Origin: Diabrotica undecimpunctata | Lineage: Eukaryota; Arthropoda; Insecta; Coleoptera; Chrysomelidae | Direction of reading: 5' to 3' | Assembly: GCF_040954645.1 (NCBI RefSeq) | Contig: NC_092806.1 | Location: forward strand, 133,640,476-133,704,475 | DNA: 64,000 nt | Part shown: positions 21,929 through 32,915 of the stretch, piece after piece | Numbering within the stretch: the first letter of the stretch is position 1 | Layout: each line of letters opens with the position of its first letter | The notes under the pieces: model-generated | The model's input: the letters and a program-made list of their open reading frames with translations, nothing else | Databases searched by the model: none | Told to the model about the DNA's origin: nothing | Translations under genes and position numbers: made by a program

Positions 21929-22919
21929 ACGTATGGTCCTAAAGTTTTGGGAAAAATTTCACCTGGTCTTATTGAGAAGCTAAATGCATTTAACAAAGAA
22001 GGCCATGGAATTTAAATGTCATCAGTTATTGACATTTAATAAACAAAGCAGAATATTTTGGTTTGTGCTCTGCAAAATGTCTTATAAAATTGATATTCGT
22101 CGAAGTGTTTATAATATGCTTGGGCGAATGTCGAAACGAGATATTGTTAATATTTATCGAGATCAAAACATAAGCAAATCGACAATTTATAGCACAATCA
22201 GAGAATGTGAAGAAGGGATACCATGTGTTAACTTGCGTAAAAGTGGCCGACCGAGGATTTTGAACCATATAAGAGAGACAAGACTAATTGAAGCAGCTAA
22301 GAACAAAATTGGGGTCTCACAGCGAAAACTGGCCAGAAGATTTCATGTTGGAAAGACTACAGTATATAGGACCCTATCGAGTAACAATATTATCTACCGG
22401 AAAAGAAGGAAAGCTCCAAAATACACAGAGGATCAATTAGAGAGAATTCCGAGATGTTGCCACGCGTTAAGGCGAGTACATTTCATCAACAAGTTGATCG
22501 TGATGGACGATGAAAAATATTTTACTTTGTCCAACTCTGAGACTAACAACATTACCTTTGTACCGAAAGCAGACAATCCCCCAACCTACCTCAGGCTCGT
22601 CCAATTGAAGAGTTCTGGGTAATATTAAGTCGGAAAGTCTATAATAACGGATGGGAAGCACAAAATCAGGAACAGTTAAGACGCCGCATATATACAAAAA
22701 TTAGAGAAATTGACGCCGAGGTCGTCCAAAGGATGATGCAACGTGTCAGGGGAATTATTGGGCAAATCGAAAATAATGGTTCCTTGTCTGTCATTTGAAT
22801 TTTGATTTATAAAAAGGATAGTTAAGTTAAATTGTTGAATAATTTAATAAAAATATAAGATTATTGTGGTCAGAGTTATATGCTTTTGAAATTTTTCCCA
22901 AAACTTTAGGACCATACGT
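21929..22919 (+). mobile_element. Internally deleted mariner/Tc1-superfamily transposon
   Basis: Perfect 33-bp terminal inverted repeats (21929-21961 and 22887-22919, starting ACGTATGGTCCTAAAGTTTT) are each flanked by the TA target duplication (21927-21928, 22920-22921). The element is 991 bp long, shorter than the roughly 1.3 kb expected for an autonomous mariner, because the middle of the transposase gene is missing. Identical TIRs suggest fairly recent mobilisation, possibly in trans. Confidence 0.92.
22077..22622 (+). pseudogene. Mariner-like transposase with catalytic-core deletion
   Basis: The ATG at 22077 gives MSYKIDIRRSVYNMLGRMSK. A bipartite helix-turn-helix region follows: RDIVNIYRDQNISKSTIYST, LRKSGRPRIL with the GRPR AT-hook-like linker, and VSQRKLARRFHVGKTTVYR. 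The first catalytic Asp is in VMDDEKYFTLSN. The sequence then jumps to NITFVPKADNPP. In the family, about 100 residues including the second catalytic Asp lie between these blocks, so the core is deleted. A frameshift near 22605 moves the C-terminus (GWEAQNQEQLRRRIYTKIRE) into another frame up to about 22796. This protein cannot be catalytic. Confidence 0.85.
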
Positions 22920-22924
22920 TAGAA

Positions 22925-23300
22925 CCGGTTGCAGATCTGGTTTGTAGTAAGTAATCATCATGATTGCTAAAGTAGATTAGAAATGAATTGTGCAAATGGG
23001 TCATTTAAAACTAATCTTAAGGAGTGCAATACAATAAGCTTCATTGATAATAAATCGGGACCAGTTTGTGGTACCAAATGGAGACTGAATGTTAAGAATA
23101 AATATAAGTGGAGACGCCGTAGACCCGATAAGGAAGATCCACATTCTTGCACGTATTCGATGTAATTTCCCCAGACTATGCTGTTATAAAGAAAACGAGA
23201 AGCCCTTCTACATTTTTAGTAAGTAATTGACTGATACATCAAGTTATATTTATTTGGACTAATAATAAACTCTCAAGAATGGAACTCACGTATTATTTAT
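22925..23300. other. Stretch without recognisable genes
   Basis: Short open frames only (for example 22983-23165). No conserved motif was recognised. Confidence 0.45.
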
Positions 23301-23435
23301 TATACACTGAATTTTTTAGTCTTACGATAAACATGTGAAAAACTTTTTTTGTGACATACAGAACACTTCGATTAATTTTTAAAGCAACTGTATTAAGCTT
23401 TATGATTTTAAGTTTCCATAATAATTGTACTGCGT

Positions 23436-25066
23436 TTCGACAATCCTTCTTCTTCTTCTTCTTCTTCTTCTGGTTCCTATCCGTTTCGGATGTTGGAAAT
23501 CATATTGGCAATCATGACCTTGCTCGCTACGACTCGAAACAGCTCCGTTGAGGTTTTCTTAAACCATGTTCTTAAATTCCGCAGCCATGATATTCTCCTT
23601 CTACCGGGTCCTCGCTTACCTTTGACTTTACCTTGCAATATAGACTGCAGCAGGGAGTAACGGTGCTGATTTCTCATAACGTGTCCCAGATATTGCAATT
23701 TTATGCGTTTGATCGTAAACACAATCTCTGGTTCCTTCTTCATTTTTTCTAGAACTTCCTTGTTCGTGATCCTTGCTGTCCATGATATTCTCAGCATTCT
23801 TCTATAAAGCCACATCTCAAATGCTTCAAGTTTTTTAATAGTGGTGTCTGTAAGCGTCCATGCCTCCGCCCCGTACAACAACACAGAGAAAACATAGCAT
23901 CTCAAATGTCTCATTTTTGTATCTAGGGATATGTTGTGACTTTTGAAGATGGCGCTCATTTTGTTAAAGACCGTTCTTGCCTTTCCTATGCGGCACTTTA
24001 TTTCCTGTACATTGCTCCACTGTTCGTTTATAATAGTTCCCAGGTAGCAATACTATTTTACTCGCTCTATCTGCGTCCCATTAATGTAAAGATAAGCCCC
24101 ATTTATATTCTCCTTGCTGATAATCATTTGTTTCGTTTTGTGGGTATTAATGTTTAGTCCGTACTGTTGACTGTACTCGTTTATTCTGTCCATTAGCCTC
24201 TGAAGTCCCTCTAAACTATCTGCTATCACCATGGTGTCGTCGGCATATCTAACATTGTTTACTTTTTCACCATTTAGAAGGATGCCTTCGTCTATTCCGT
24301 AAAGAGCCTCGTTAAAAATTTTCTCTGAGTACATATTAAATATCAACGGCGATAGGATACATCCCTGTCTAACTCCGCGTAGTATTTTTATGTGATCTGT
24401 TTCTTCTCCGTTAATTTTCATGTATGCGGTCTGATTCCAGTATAGTTCCGAAATTATTCTGAGGTCTTTGTCATTCAGGTCTGCTTCTTTTAAAATGTTT
24501 ATCATCTTTTGATGTTAAACTCTGTCAAATGCCTTTTCATAGTCGATCAAGCACGCGTATACGTCGCAGTTAACGTCCCTGCATCTTTGAATCAGTACCT
24601 GTACTCCGAAAAGTGCCTCTCTGGTACCCACTGCGTTAATGAAGCCGAACTGTCTGTCCGATATTTGTTCCTCGCACTTCTTATAAATTCTTCCATGGAT
24701 GACTCTAAGAAACAGTTTCAACATGTGGCTCATTAGGCTGATTGTTCGATATTCTTCGCACTTTTTAGCCCCCTGTTTTTAGGTATCGCTATGAATTCTG
24801 ATTCTAGCCATTTATCAGGGATGATTCCTGTATTGTATATTTTATTGAAGACAGCCGTGATCCAATTTATTCCTTCTTCCTCCAAGAGTTTTAAAAATTC
24901 AGCTTCGATATTATCAGGCCCTACAGCTTTCCTGCTTTTCATCCGTTTTATTGCTTCTTCTACCTCGGATTTAAGTATGTCCGGGCCCGTCATCCTCTCT
25001 GAAAATGGATGCCTATAATCCGTTCTTTGATCTTGAAAAAGTGTCTCCAAATATATTCGACAATCC
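23436..25066 (-). mobile_element. Young 5'-truncated LINE (family A-like) with 11-bp target duplication
   Basis: TTCGACAATCC at 23436-23446 and 25056-25066 brackets a minus-strand LINE with a (TTC)n/(GAA)n 3' end. The RT is almost complete: RKAVGPDNIEAEF, RQFGFINAVGTREALF, ACLIDYEKAFDRV, RGVRQGCILSPLIFNMYSEK, VRYADDTMVIADS, GAEAWTLTD and YLGHVMRNQHRYS. It ends at IANMISNIRNG. Only a few lesions exist (a frameshift near 24735, stops near 24514 and 24052). Its last 160 codons differ at two residues from those of the copy at 52489-52971. Confidence 0.9.
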
Positions 25067-25309
25067 AGATGATAAAATAGGGATAAATTATAGAATTTCA
25101 CTGCAGTTATTAGCAGAGCTTGGATTTATAGGGAACAAAAATTGAAGAAAAAGGCACGGCACTTATGTAGATAAAGATTTATTAAAAAAGCAGAAATATT
25201 AACACATATTTTATTATTCTAACGAATTTTTTTAGTCTAACGATAAACATGTGCAAAACTTTTTTGCGACATACAGAACATTCTGATAAATTTTTAATGA
25301 CACCGTTAT

Positions 25310-26382
25310 TTTTTCAGACAGTTTAAACAGTTTACAGCAACTAATAATCAAAGAAAATGAAGTAAGTGAACGATTTAGACTACAAGTAAACATATCAAAA
25401 ACTAAATTTATGGTCATCAGCAAAAATAAAATTAGAGACGTCCAACTGTTATCAAGAAAACACCAGTGGACCGAGTGAAACAGTTTCCTATCTTGGAACA
25501 ATAGTAAACAAACAATGGGATCACTCACAAGAAGTAAAATGTAGAATAGAGAAATCTAGGAGTGCATTCAACAACATAGCCAAACTCTTTAAAAGCCACA
25601 ACCTTAATGTGGAGATAAAAGTAAGGCTCGTACGATGTTATATCTTCTCGATATTACACTACGGAGTTGAATCCTGCCACTCATTGAAGCGATAAAGAAA
25701 AAGCTTGAAGCCTTCGAGTTGTGGCTATACAGAAGAATCCAGAGGATGTTATGGACGGACAAGATAACCAACGAGACTGTACTACGAAGAGTGGGGAAAG
25801 AAAGAGGAGTGATGTATAAGATTAAAAGGAGAAAGGTAGAATATCTCGGACACACAATGAGAAATGGCACTAAATACAGATTATTGATCTTTCAATGCAA
25901 AATATTTGGAAAGCGAGGAATTGTGAGAAGAAGAATCGTTGTTATATCTTCTCGATATTACACTACGCAGTTGAATCCTGCCACTCACTGAAGCGATAGA
26001 GAAAAAACTTAAAGCCTTCGAGTTGTGGCTATACAGAAGAATCCTGAGGATGTCATGGACGGACAAGATAACTAGACTGTAGTACGAAGAATATGGAAAG
26101 AAGGAGGAGTGATGTATAGGATTAAAAGAAGAAAGGTAGAATATCTCGGAGACACAATGAGAAATGGCACTAAATACAGATTATTGAAAATAGTCTTTCA
26201 AGGCAAGATATTCGGAAAGCGAAGAAGTGTGAGAAGAAGAATATTAGGGTTAAAAAACCTGGGGAAATGGTTCTCCACAATAACAACTAATCCATTTAAA
26301 GCATCAGTTAATAAAATAATTATAGCCAGAATGATCGCCAATATTCGAAACTAATAGGCACCAAAAAAAGAAGAAGAAGAAT
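25310..26382 (+). mobile_element. 5'-truncated LINE with internal tandem duplication
   Basis: The + strand reads VNISKTKFMVISKNK, then LEAFELWLYRRIQRMLWTDK, VEYLGHTMRNGTKYRL and GKRGIVRRRI. The block of about 304 bp starting GTTATATCTTCTCGATATTA (25637) repeats at 25941, so the YRRI..., YLGH... and GKR... blocks occur twice. The ORF ends at IARMIANIRN (26354) with an AAG-repeat tail. It lies within the local tandem repeat. Confidence 0.8.
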
Positions 26383-26579
26383 TATTGCACTGCGTTTCGA
26401 CAATTCAGATGATATAATAGGGACATATTATTCCACTGCAATTATTAGCAGAGCTCGTATTTATAGGCAAAAAAATTGAAGAAAAAGACACGACACCTAT
26501 ATAGGTAAATATTTTTATTAAAAACACAGAAATATTAACATATAGGTAACATTTAAGCAATGTAGGCAAATAACAGTAA

Positions 26580-27660
26580 TATTGAGATGACCAGAGTCAG
26601 GGATTTCTAAAAAGAATGGTAGTGTACTATATTATTCCAGTAACGGCACAGAAGACATGCATCACAAAAATGATGTAGGTGTATTAATAACATCAGAACT
26701 CAGTAAAGATGTAACTAACTTCGTACCAAATAGAATAATATTATTTCAAATAAATACTCAACCATTCAAAACCAATATACTTCAAATATATGCGCCGACT
26801 ATAGATAGGAAATATGATGATGGAGTCGAAAAGCTCTATGGTCAAATCCTAGATATGTTACGGAAGCTTGAAAACACGAATTTTTATAAATTATGGGTGA
26901 CTTCAATGCAAAAATTGGGAAAGGTCCATGAAGTCAAACTGTAGGTCCTTAAGGTCTTAGACAGCCTAACAATCAAGAACAAAAAATATATTAATTTTGT
27001 AAAGATAACGACATGGTCATTGCAAATACCTGATATTAACTACCCAAGCGAAGACTATATACTTGGAAAGCCTCATTTGATGATGGCAGGAGTCCTGGGT
27101 CTTTAAGAAAACAAATAGACTATATAAATGTAAGTAAGTGCTTTCGAAATGCCGTCAGAAAAGTCAATACCTTTCCAGGAGCAGATTTGAATCTGATCTC
27201 TAACCTCTTATAGCAGATACTAAACTAAAGTTAATACAAATCGAACGAGAAAAACAAATATAATAATTAACTTTGACAATATAAGCATAAAAACAACATT
27301 AAAAATTTAACTATAGCATAAAGACCGGAGAACAACTAGAAGTTCCAGAGGAAATATGGAATGAATTTAAAAACAAAGTTAACGAAATCTCCACAAACAA
27401 TGATTATAGAAGTATGTTAATACAAAAAAAAATGGATAGCAGAAGACATCTTGGAATTGATGGAACAACGTCGACTTATAAAATTAAATAAAACAGAATA
27501 TAGACATCTACAGAGAAGAATTAAAAGGGAGATAAAATTAGCCAACGAAAAATGGATGAAAGGTGCGAAGAAATGGAAGATGTGATATCTAGACACAACT
27601 TATTAAATATAAACAGAAATAAGCTACATATTAAAAAAAAACGAAGTTGACAATACTGAA
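26580..27660 (+). mobile_element. LINE endonuclease and linker fragment
   Basis: Broken + strand frames contain GVLITSELSKDVTNFVPNRI, LQIYAPTIDRKYDDGVEKLY, GDFNAKIGKG (about 26893), RLYTWKASFDDG with RKQIDYI, and an AVRKVNTFPGAD block. These are endonuclease motifs of the family A type, followed by the charged linker. No RT follows. Around 27665 the sequence changes to a minus-strand RT fragment. Confidence 0.7.
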
Positions 27661-27779
27661 AATGGTGTCTCCTTGCCTAAATACCCTTAACCAGGGGAAA
27701 TGTGTTTGTGTCGCTATAGCACATTCTGACTGCAGCTGTTGCGCTATTACATATATGTTTCGAAGAAAAGTTGAGTATC

Positions 27780-28180
27780 TATGATCAATACTGCACTCTT
27801 ATAGTGGTAGAGATCAATAGTGATCTTATCAATGAGCTAAGCTGAACTAAGTCAAATGCTTTCTTAAAGTCTATAAACATTAATACCAATGGCTTGTCGT
27901 ATTTTATAACTTTTTCTATCAAGGACTTTATTATTTGTAGGTGGTTATTTGTTCCAAAGCCATTTCTAAATTCAGCTTCCTCTAGTGGTTGGTGAAAATC
28001 TGGCTTGAGTCACATTCTTTTAGTACTTATTCCCATAAAGAGCTTACATGGATGAGATAACAAGCTGATAACTCGGTAGTTTCCTATTTCTTCTACACGT
28101 CCCTTTTTATGCAGTATTATTATAATGCCTTTCCACTTTTCTGGCGTAATTCCTCTAACGAGGACAACCACTAAAAGAGT
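27780..28180 (-). mobile_element. LINE RT fragment (family C-like)
   Basis: The minus strand reads ITPEKWKGIIIILHKKGR, IGNYRVISLLSHPCKL and LMFIDFKKAFDLVQLSSLIR, the RT entrance and palm motif. It resembles VDFKKAFDTVEL of the copy at 17754-18815. It is truncated at both ends. Confidence 0.6.
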
Positions 28181-28204
28181 TTTCTAATTTCTAATGTACA
28201 CAAA

Positions 28205-28340
28205 TCTTCTTCTTTTTCTTTTTATATAGACATGACTCTGTCTGTTTTTCAATGTGCCTCCAGTAAGTTGTCATTCCATCGTTTTTGTGGTCTTCCTACT
28301 GATCGTCTTCCTATTAGGGAACCGACTGTGCAAAATGTGC
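28205..28340 (-). mobile_element. LINE 3' terminal fragment
   Basis: The minus strand reads IGRRSVGRPQKRWNDNLLEA, the basic GRP..RW.D block at the end of LINE ORFs. A CTT-rich 3' end lies at 28205-28225. Only about 130 bp survive. Confidence 0.5.
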
Positions 28341-28810
28341 AGAAATATAATGTGCATAAAAAAGAAAAATATTTTAACAGATTCATAAAAAATATTAAAC
28401 TAGCAAAACAGTTCCTGGAACGCACTAGTAATAAGTGTATGATTTTCCAAACTTTTTAGTATTCAGAACTTGAAGAACAAGGAGCATATTCTGAATAACT
28501 AAATTATAATTTCCTTGAAATCATATCTTATATGATTATAACATTTTCCGTATAGTACTTAAGTGTTGTCTGTAAATTTCCGTTATTATGTATTAATTAA
28601 AATAACCGACATCAAGTACTTTATTATATAAAATTAATGGAAGTGAATGAAACGCATGCTGATTACCTTCTCTAGTTCGACAATTCTAGAAGTTAATAAA
28701 AGGTAATTAGGTGTAAATACTAATATAATGTCCTAGATTTGTATAAGTTAATATGCTTAAGAACTTTCAGATTATGTGTACAATTAGGAATATAATAGAA
28801 AATAACAGGT
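28341..28810. other. Intronic stretch with nothing recognised
   Basis: AT-rich sequence with only short open frames and no recognisable similarity. Confidence 0.45.
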
Positions 28811-28814
28811 TACT

Positions 28815-31800
28815 ATTTTTTTGAGAATAAACCACAATTTTACTGTAAAATAAGTTTATTTTTACGTTTCGATCTCCACTTAAGAAATTGTTCTCACAAT
28901 CCAAAACACTAATAAATTAAACAAATTTTGTTTGTGTTACCAGGTAAAAAAATTCTTCCAGTTATTTAATTTTGTTACTCATTAATACCGACAATTCAGA
29001 CATATATTATACAAGTGATGGATTCGACCGTTACTTGATGGGAATTTATCTTACCTAACAATAAAATACTGAAAAATTTCACAAAATTTATTATACTTTA
29101 TTATCACTACAGCGTTTTCGGCAACTTGCTTTTCTCAAGTGATCTATTTTTAGTATGCGTTTACACTTAATAGTCTTCAACTGAATAAGTTGAGGACGGG
29201 GGAAAAATTGTTTGTCTCAGTGGGCCATTCATATCTGTATTTTTTAATTTGGTTTTTTCATGGATCCTAATTCTACATACGTTTGTTAAAAGTTCTAACT
29301 GTTTGACCGATATAAGTTTTTCGGCAGTCGCCATATTTATGTTTGTATACACCACTGTGTATGTGCTTCTTCGTTTGGCTATTGTTATTCTAAATATATT
29401 TGCTTAAGTTATTATTTGTTCTAAGAGCTAGTGTTCTTTCTTTATTTTTTATGTGTTTGGCTATTTTTGTTATCTGGCCAGTATGTGGAATCGAGCGGAA
29501 GGTACTGGGTTTTTTCTCTGGTGGTGGAAATAATAGTATAAGTGTAGGGCCGCATTTAGGTCGATGGACGCCCTAGACGATGTTTATATACATTTAACAG
29601 AAAAAATTGTCATTCCAGTTTGATCACATGAGAGATTTCTTCCTTGATTTTTTTGGCAAAATTGGCAAATTTGGCAAATTTTTAAGACGTTCTTGCGTCA
29701 TAATTGATCGGAAATTATTTTTAATTCTTGACATTTTCGGCGGACACGTTGGCAACTGGGATATACAAAGCAATGCCAAAATAAGAGAAAATATCTTTCA
29801 ATCCACTCTTCTTTAAATATTTAGATATGTCAATTAGTGATTTTATTGTGGTGTCCAAATGACCCTTTAAGTGAATGCATTCATGTATGAATGATGTATC
29901 TAGGTCGTCTTTATAAATTTGTATCATATTCTCAGTTTGTTTAATAATTTCTTCATTGTTTAATTTTGGCAAATCTGTTATAACACGAAAACGTTGATAA
30001 ATAAGTCGATTAGATTCCAGACGTCTTTTCAGATCTCTTATCAGAGTGTCAATTATAATATAAAATGTGTGGATTTTCATCTCATCACTAGCTGAAAAGT
30101 TTAGTTCATTATCGACACCTTCGTCAAATTGAATTTTTCTTTTTCCCTTTCTTATTTCTTTATATGTTTTATTTGGGCACAGTGTTTTGGCTTCCTCTTC
30201 ATAAATGGCAAAATTATTTTTGATTGAGGTAAAGCAATTTGAAAGAGCCTAATTCTCTTTAACGATAGAACCCAGATCCATTGCAGGACTCTGCACATAC
30301 TTATTGGATAGGTTCACTCTTTCTTAAATATGTTGCCAAATGACTGCTAATAAAGCCATTTCAAAAGTGTCTATTTTTTCAAATACAAAAGGAAATAATT
30401 CAAAATAAGCTGAATATGTTATAAGAGAAATAAAAAGCTAATGTATAATTGTAAAATTAGATATATAGAAAATATTTCTTTGTAAAATTAGAGCAGGACT
30501 ATTATTGTATAGCAAACGAGAAGAAAGCAGGAAGCACTCCTTTAGAGCTTCTGAACAGAAAATACAAAATAATTCCATAAAGGTATAATGGCGAATGGAC
30601 AGAGAATCCGAAGCCAATAATGCAGAAACACACACACAAACACATTTTTTCAAATTTCACTAGAGATATTAAAAAGCGCATATTTCGTTGAAGCCAGTGT
30701 ATAACGCTTTAGTTGCGTCCACCCTTGCGGACCACCTAATTTCACTAAGAGATTTCACAATAGGTGATTTTAAGTTGTCAGTCAAAATTTTCCATGTATA
30801 TGTGAAAGCCGAGAAAAATGTATAAAATTCTTGTAAAAAAATAAAAAAGGAAGTGACGTTTAGATACGATTCTGCTGCCAACGATGCTACCGAATTGAGA
30901 GAATATCCAGAGCAAGGTACGTACTCAGCAAGTTTATTGTGATTTTTTATGCTGGTCTGCAACCCTGAATATTTCCCAGACATGTTGAATGCGTTATCAT
31001 ATGACTGGCCGCGACAATCACTTAAATCCATGGTACATTCCTTTAAAGTTAAAATCACTGTCGATCACAAAGCAGCAGATTTGTGACCTTCAAATGGAAT
31101 ATATTTAATAAATCTTTTAGTTGGCGTACCATCACCAGAGACATAACGAACTAAAAATGTTAGCTGATCAACTATGGTACTTCCAAATTTTAGTATAAAT
31201 CAAATAAAAATCAAGTCTTTAGTTTATGCCTAATGTGCAAAATACATTGACATTGAAGTGTTTAATGCCTAGCCGCCTTTGTGGTACTACCGGCGGCACA
31301 ATAATCCCTAAATTTACGACTTCTGTTCTTTCTGAATAAATAGTGTTAAGAGAATGCAATTTGTTTTCTGGAAATGAATGCTCACTTCTATTTTATTGAT
31401 GGATATACTTAAATGCTATTCGATTTTAATTTTTATATACAAATATTTTTTGTACAATATTTTTGCCGCCCTCTCATAATTTGCCGCTCTAGGCAACTGC
31501 CTTTATTGCCTAATGGATAAAACGGCCCTGTATAAGGAATTTGTTATGTAGTTTTTGTTTAAAAATGCTTTTTTGTTTTTTGTTTGTTCATTATACATTG
31601 TTTTCTACTGCTATTTGTTAATAGTATTTATTCCTGTCTCGAATTTATCATGGAAATTTCTATTAATCCATGGAATATGCTATGATAGGCTGCCAATTTG
31701 TGTTGTGTAGGATATGTTAATGAATTGTGTGTAGTCATGTAAGTATGGGAGGTTTATGAAATACGGAGAACTCACAATTGTTTTTAAGTCTGATAATTTT

Positions 31801-31917
31801 TAAATCTAAAAAATTTATTGATTGATTCTGTTCTGTTCCTATTTAAAAATCAATACGACTATAAAGGGAGTTAATATACGATAAGAATTGTTGAACTTAC
31901 CTGTTAGTTCCTGTAAA
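28815..31917 (-). mobile_element. Penelope-like element, split by a hAT transposon
   Basis: On the minus strand, 31539-31917 encodes the C-terminal RT region (NFLDLKIIRLKNNCEFSVFH, KPPILT). After the hAT insertion (29545-31530), 28815-29536 continues with HTGQITKIAKHIKNKERTLA, LRTNNNLSKYI and SGVYKHKYGDCRKTYIGQT. The last is the GVYK...C..C...YIGQT hallmark of the GIY-YIG endonuclease of Penelope-like elements. A terminal-type repeat (28815-28985) lies at the 3' side. Stops abound, so it is dead. The RT core upstream of NFLDL is missing. Confidence 0.8.
29537..31538 (-). mobile_element. hAT transposon remnant inserted in a Penelope-like element
   Basis: The ends TAGGGCCGCATTTAGG (from 29545) and the complement CAGGGCCGTTTTATCC (ending 31530) form degenerate inverted repeats. 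Flanking octamers TATAAGTG (29537-29544) and TATAAGGA (31531-31538) match at six of eight positions, as expected for an old 8-bp hAT duplication. Minus-strand transposase pieces are similar to ZMYM1-like hAT proteins. One contains VRYVSGDGTPTKRFIKYIPF and then CRGQSYDNAFNMSGKYSGLQ, EYVPCSGYSLN and IRWSARVDATKA (30669-31160). The other has the C-terminal dimerisation region with YIPVANVSAEN (29721-30080). Frameshifts separate them. Confidence 0.85.
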
Positions 31918-31945
31918 GCTTTTAAAGTTTACAGGAACTAACAGG
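31900..31945. repeat. 18-bp perfect inverted repeat at a Penelope junction
   Basis: CCTGTTAGTTCCTGTAAA (31900-31917) pairs exactly with 31928-31945 around a 10-base loop. It marks the point where the minus-strand Penelope-like piece meets a + strand piece. Confidence 0.85.
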
Positions 31946-32150
31946 CAACTTGACCAATTCTATGAAAATTAACAAGTTAAAAAATAGAGCTTTAATTCTG
32001 AATGACGAATTTAGGACAAGCAATTGTCCCCTCCTCAACTTATTCAGTTGAAAACTACAAAGTATATACAACTTAACATACCTTGAGAAAGTCATTCTGC
32101 CGAAACAGTTGTTGTGATAATAAATTAAAATAAATTATGTTTTAAAAAGT
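31928..32150 (+). mobile_element. Penelope-like 3' fragment in opposite orientation
   Basis: CTCCTCAACTTATTCAGTTG at about 32032, followed by CTTGAGAAAGTCATTCTGCC and GAAAC with a TGATAATAAA stretch, is a diverged copy of the minus-strand sequence at 29090-29200. It is therefore a second piece of the same family, head to head with the first. Confidence 0.6.
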
Positions 32151-32189
32151 GCTAAAAACAAAAGTTTTCATTTTATTGTTAGATTTTTT

Positions 32190-32640
32190 GTATATTTTAT
32201 TGTTAGAGTTATTCTTGTATTGTTCAATATCCAGCACTTCGTTTGCCGCATTGTTTATTTATTCCTTTAGGTATTTATACATTTCTGTTGGGGTCCATTC
32301 TACTTAATACATCGTATTTTTAATTTGTGAATCTTCTCATCTTTCAAAATATTGTCTTTTTATGCTTTTCCTGTGTATAAGAATTTTCCTACTACTAATC
32401 GGTGGTTACTTGAGTACTCTACTTGTCTGTATAATCTTACATTCTATATTATTGTTTTGCTGGCATTTGCTACTATTATTAAATCAATAATTGATTTTTG
32501 GTTTCTACTAGATTCCTCCCATGTGAATCTATGTATTTTTTATGCTAAAATCTTGTGTTGGTTATGACCAAATTGTATATTTGACATAATTATTTCAATT
32601 AGCCGACTTCTATTGTCGTTTCTAATTTCGATGATTAAGA
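32190..32640 (-). mobile_element. LINE endonuclease fragment
   Basis: The minus strand reads HRFTWEESSRNQKSIIDLII, VEYSSNHRLVVGKF and IRCIKWTPTEMYKYLKE. This is the late part of an APE endonuclease (D.I/FIVV, S(D/N)HRLVV) and the linker start, like the fragment at 21058-21562. It is degenerate. Confidence 0.6.
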
Positions 32641-32915
32641 AAAAATATATATTTTAACAGTAAACTGAAGTTTTGATAGTAATATTAGGAATTGATGGTC
32701 TGGGTATATGCTTTGCATCTGCAATCTCCCAAAGATTTTACTTACGTTTGGGAATATGTTGATGGATCTGTAGGATGTTCCTCCATTGGACTTTTTTCCT
32801 GGATTGGGGATCATGACGATGTAAGCAAATTTTCGTATTTTGGAAAGTATAGTAAGTTTAGTATGCAATAGAATATAACAATTTTTTGTTTGAGTAACAG
32901 ATTTTATTCCAAAAG
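32641..32915 (-). mobile_element. Jockey-type RT entrance fragment
   Basis: A minus-strand frame contains KFAYIVMIPNPGKKSNGGTS, YRSINIFPNVSKIFGRLQMQ and YPDHQFLI. These are decayed versions of the I.IPKPGK......YRPISLLP..SK..E blocks of Jockey ORF2. Confidence 0.7.

Larger units (their letters stand above)
23305..26545. repeat. Local tandem duplication of about 300 bp, each unit interrupted by a LINE
   Basis: With the inserted LINEs ignored, unit 1 (23305-23446 plus 25067-25219) and unit 2 (25225-25310 plus 26382-26545) are diverged copies of one sequence. Shared blocks include TTTTTTAGTCTAACGATAAA, CGTTTCGACAATCCAGATGA and TATTAGCAGAGCT. The units are head to tail. This may be a fragment of a satellite or an old segmental duplication. 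Confidence 0.6.

Noticed and set aside
23446..23471. TTC repeats resembling a CRISPR-like or regulatory repeat
   Set aside because: It is the simple-repeat 3' tail of the adjacent minus-strand LINE. No spaced repeats occur anywhere in the window.
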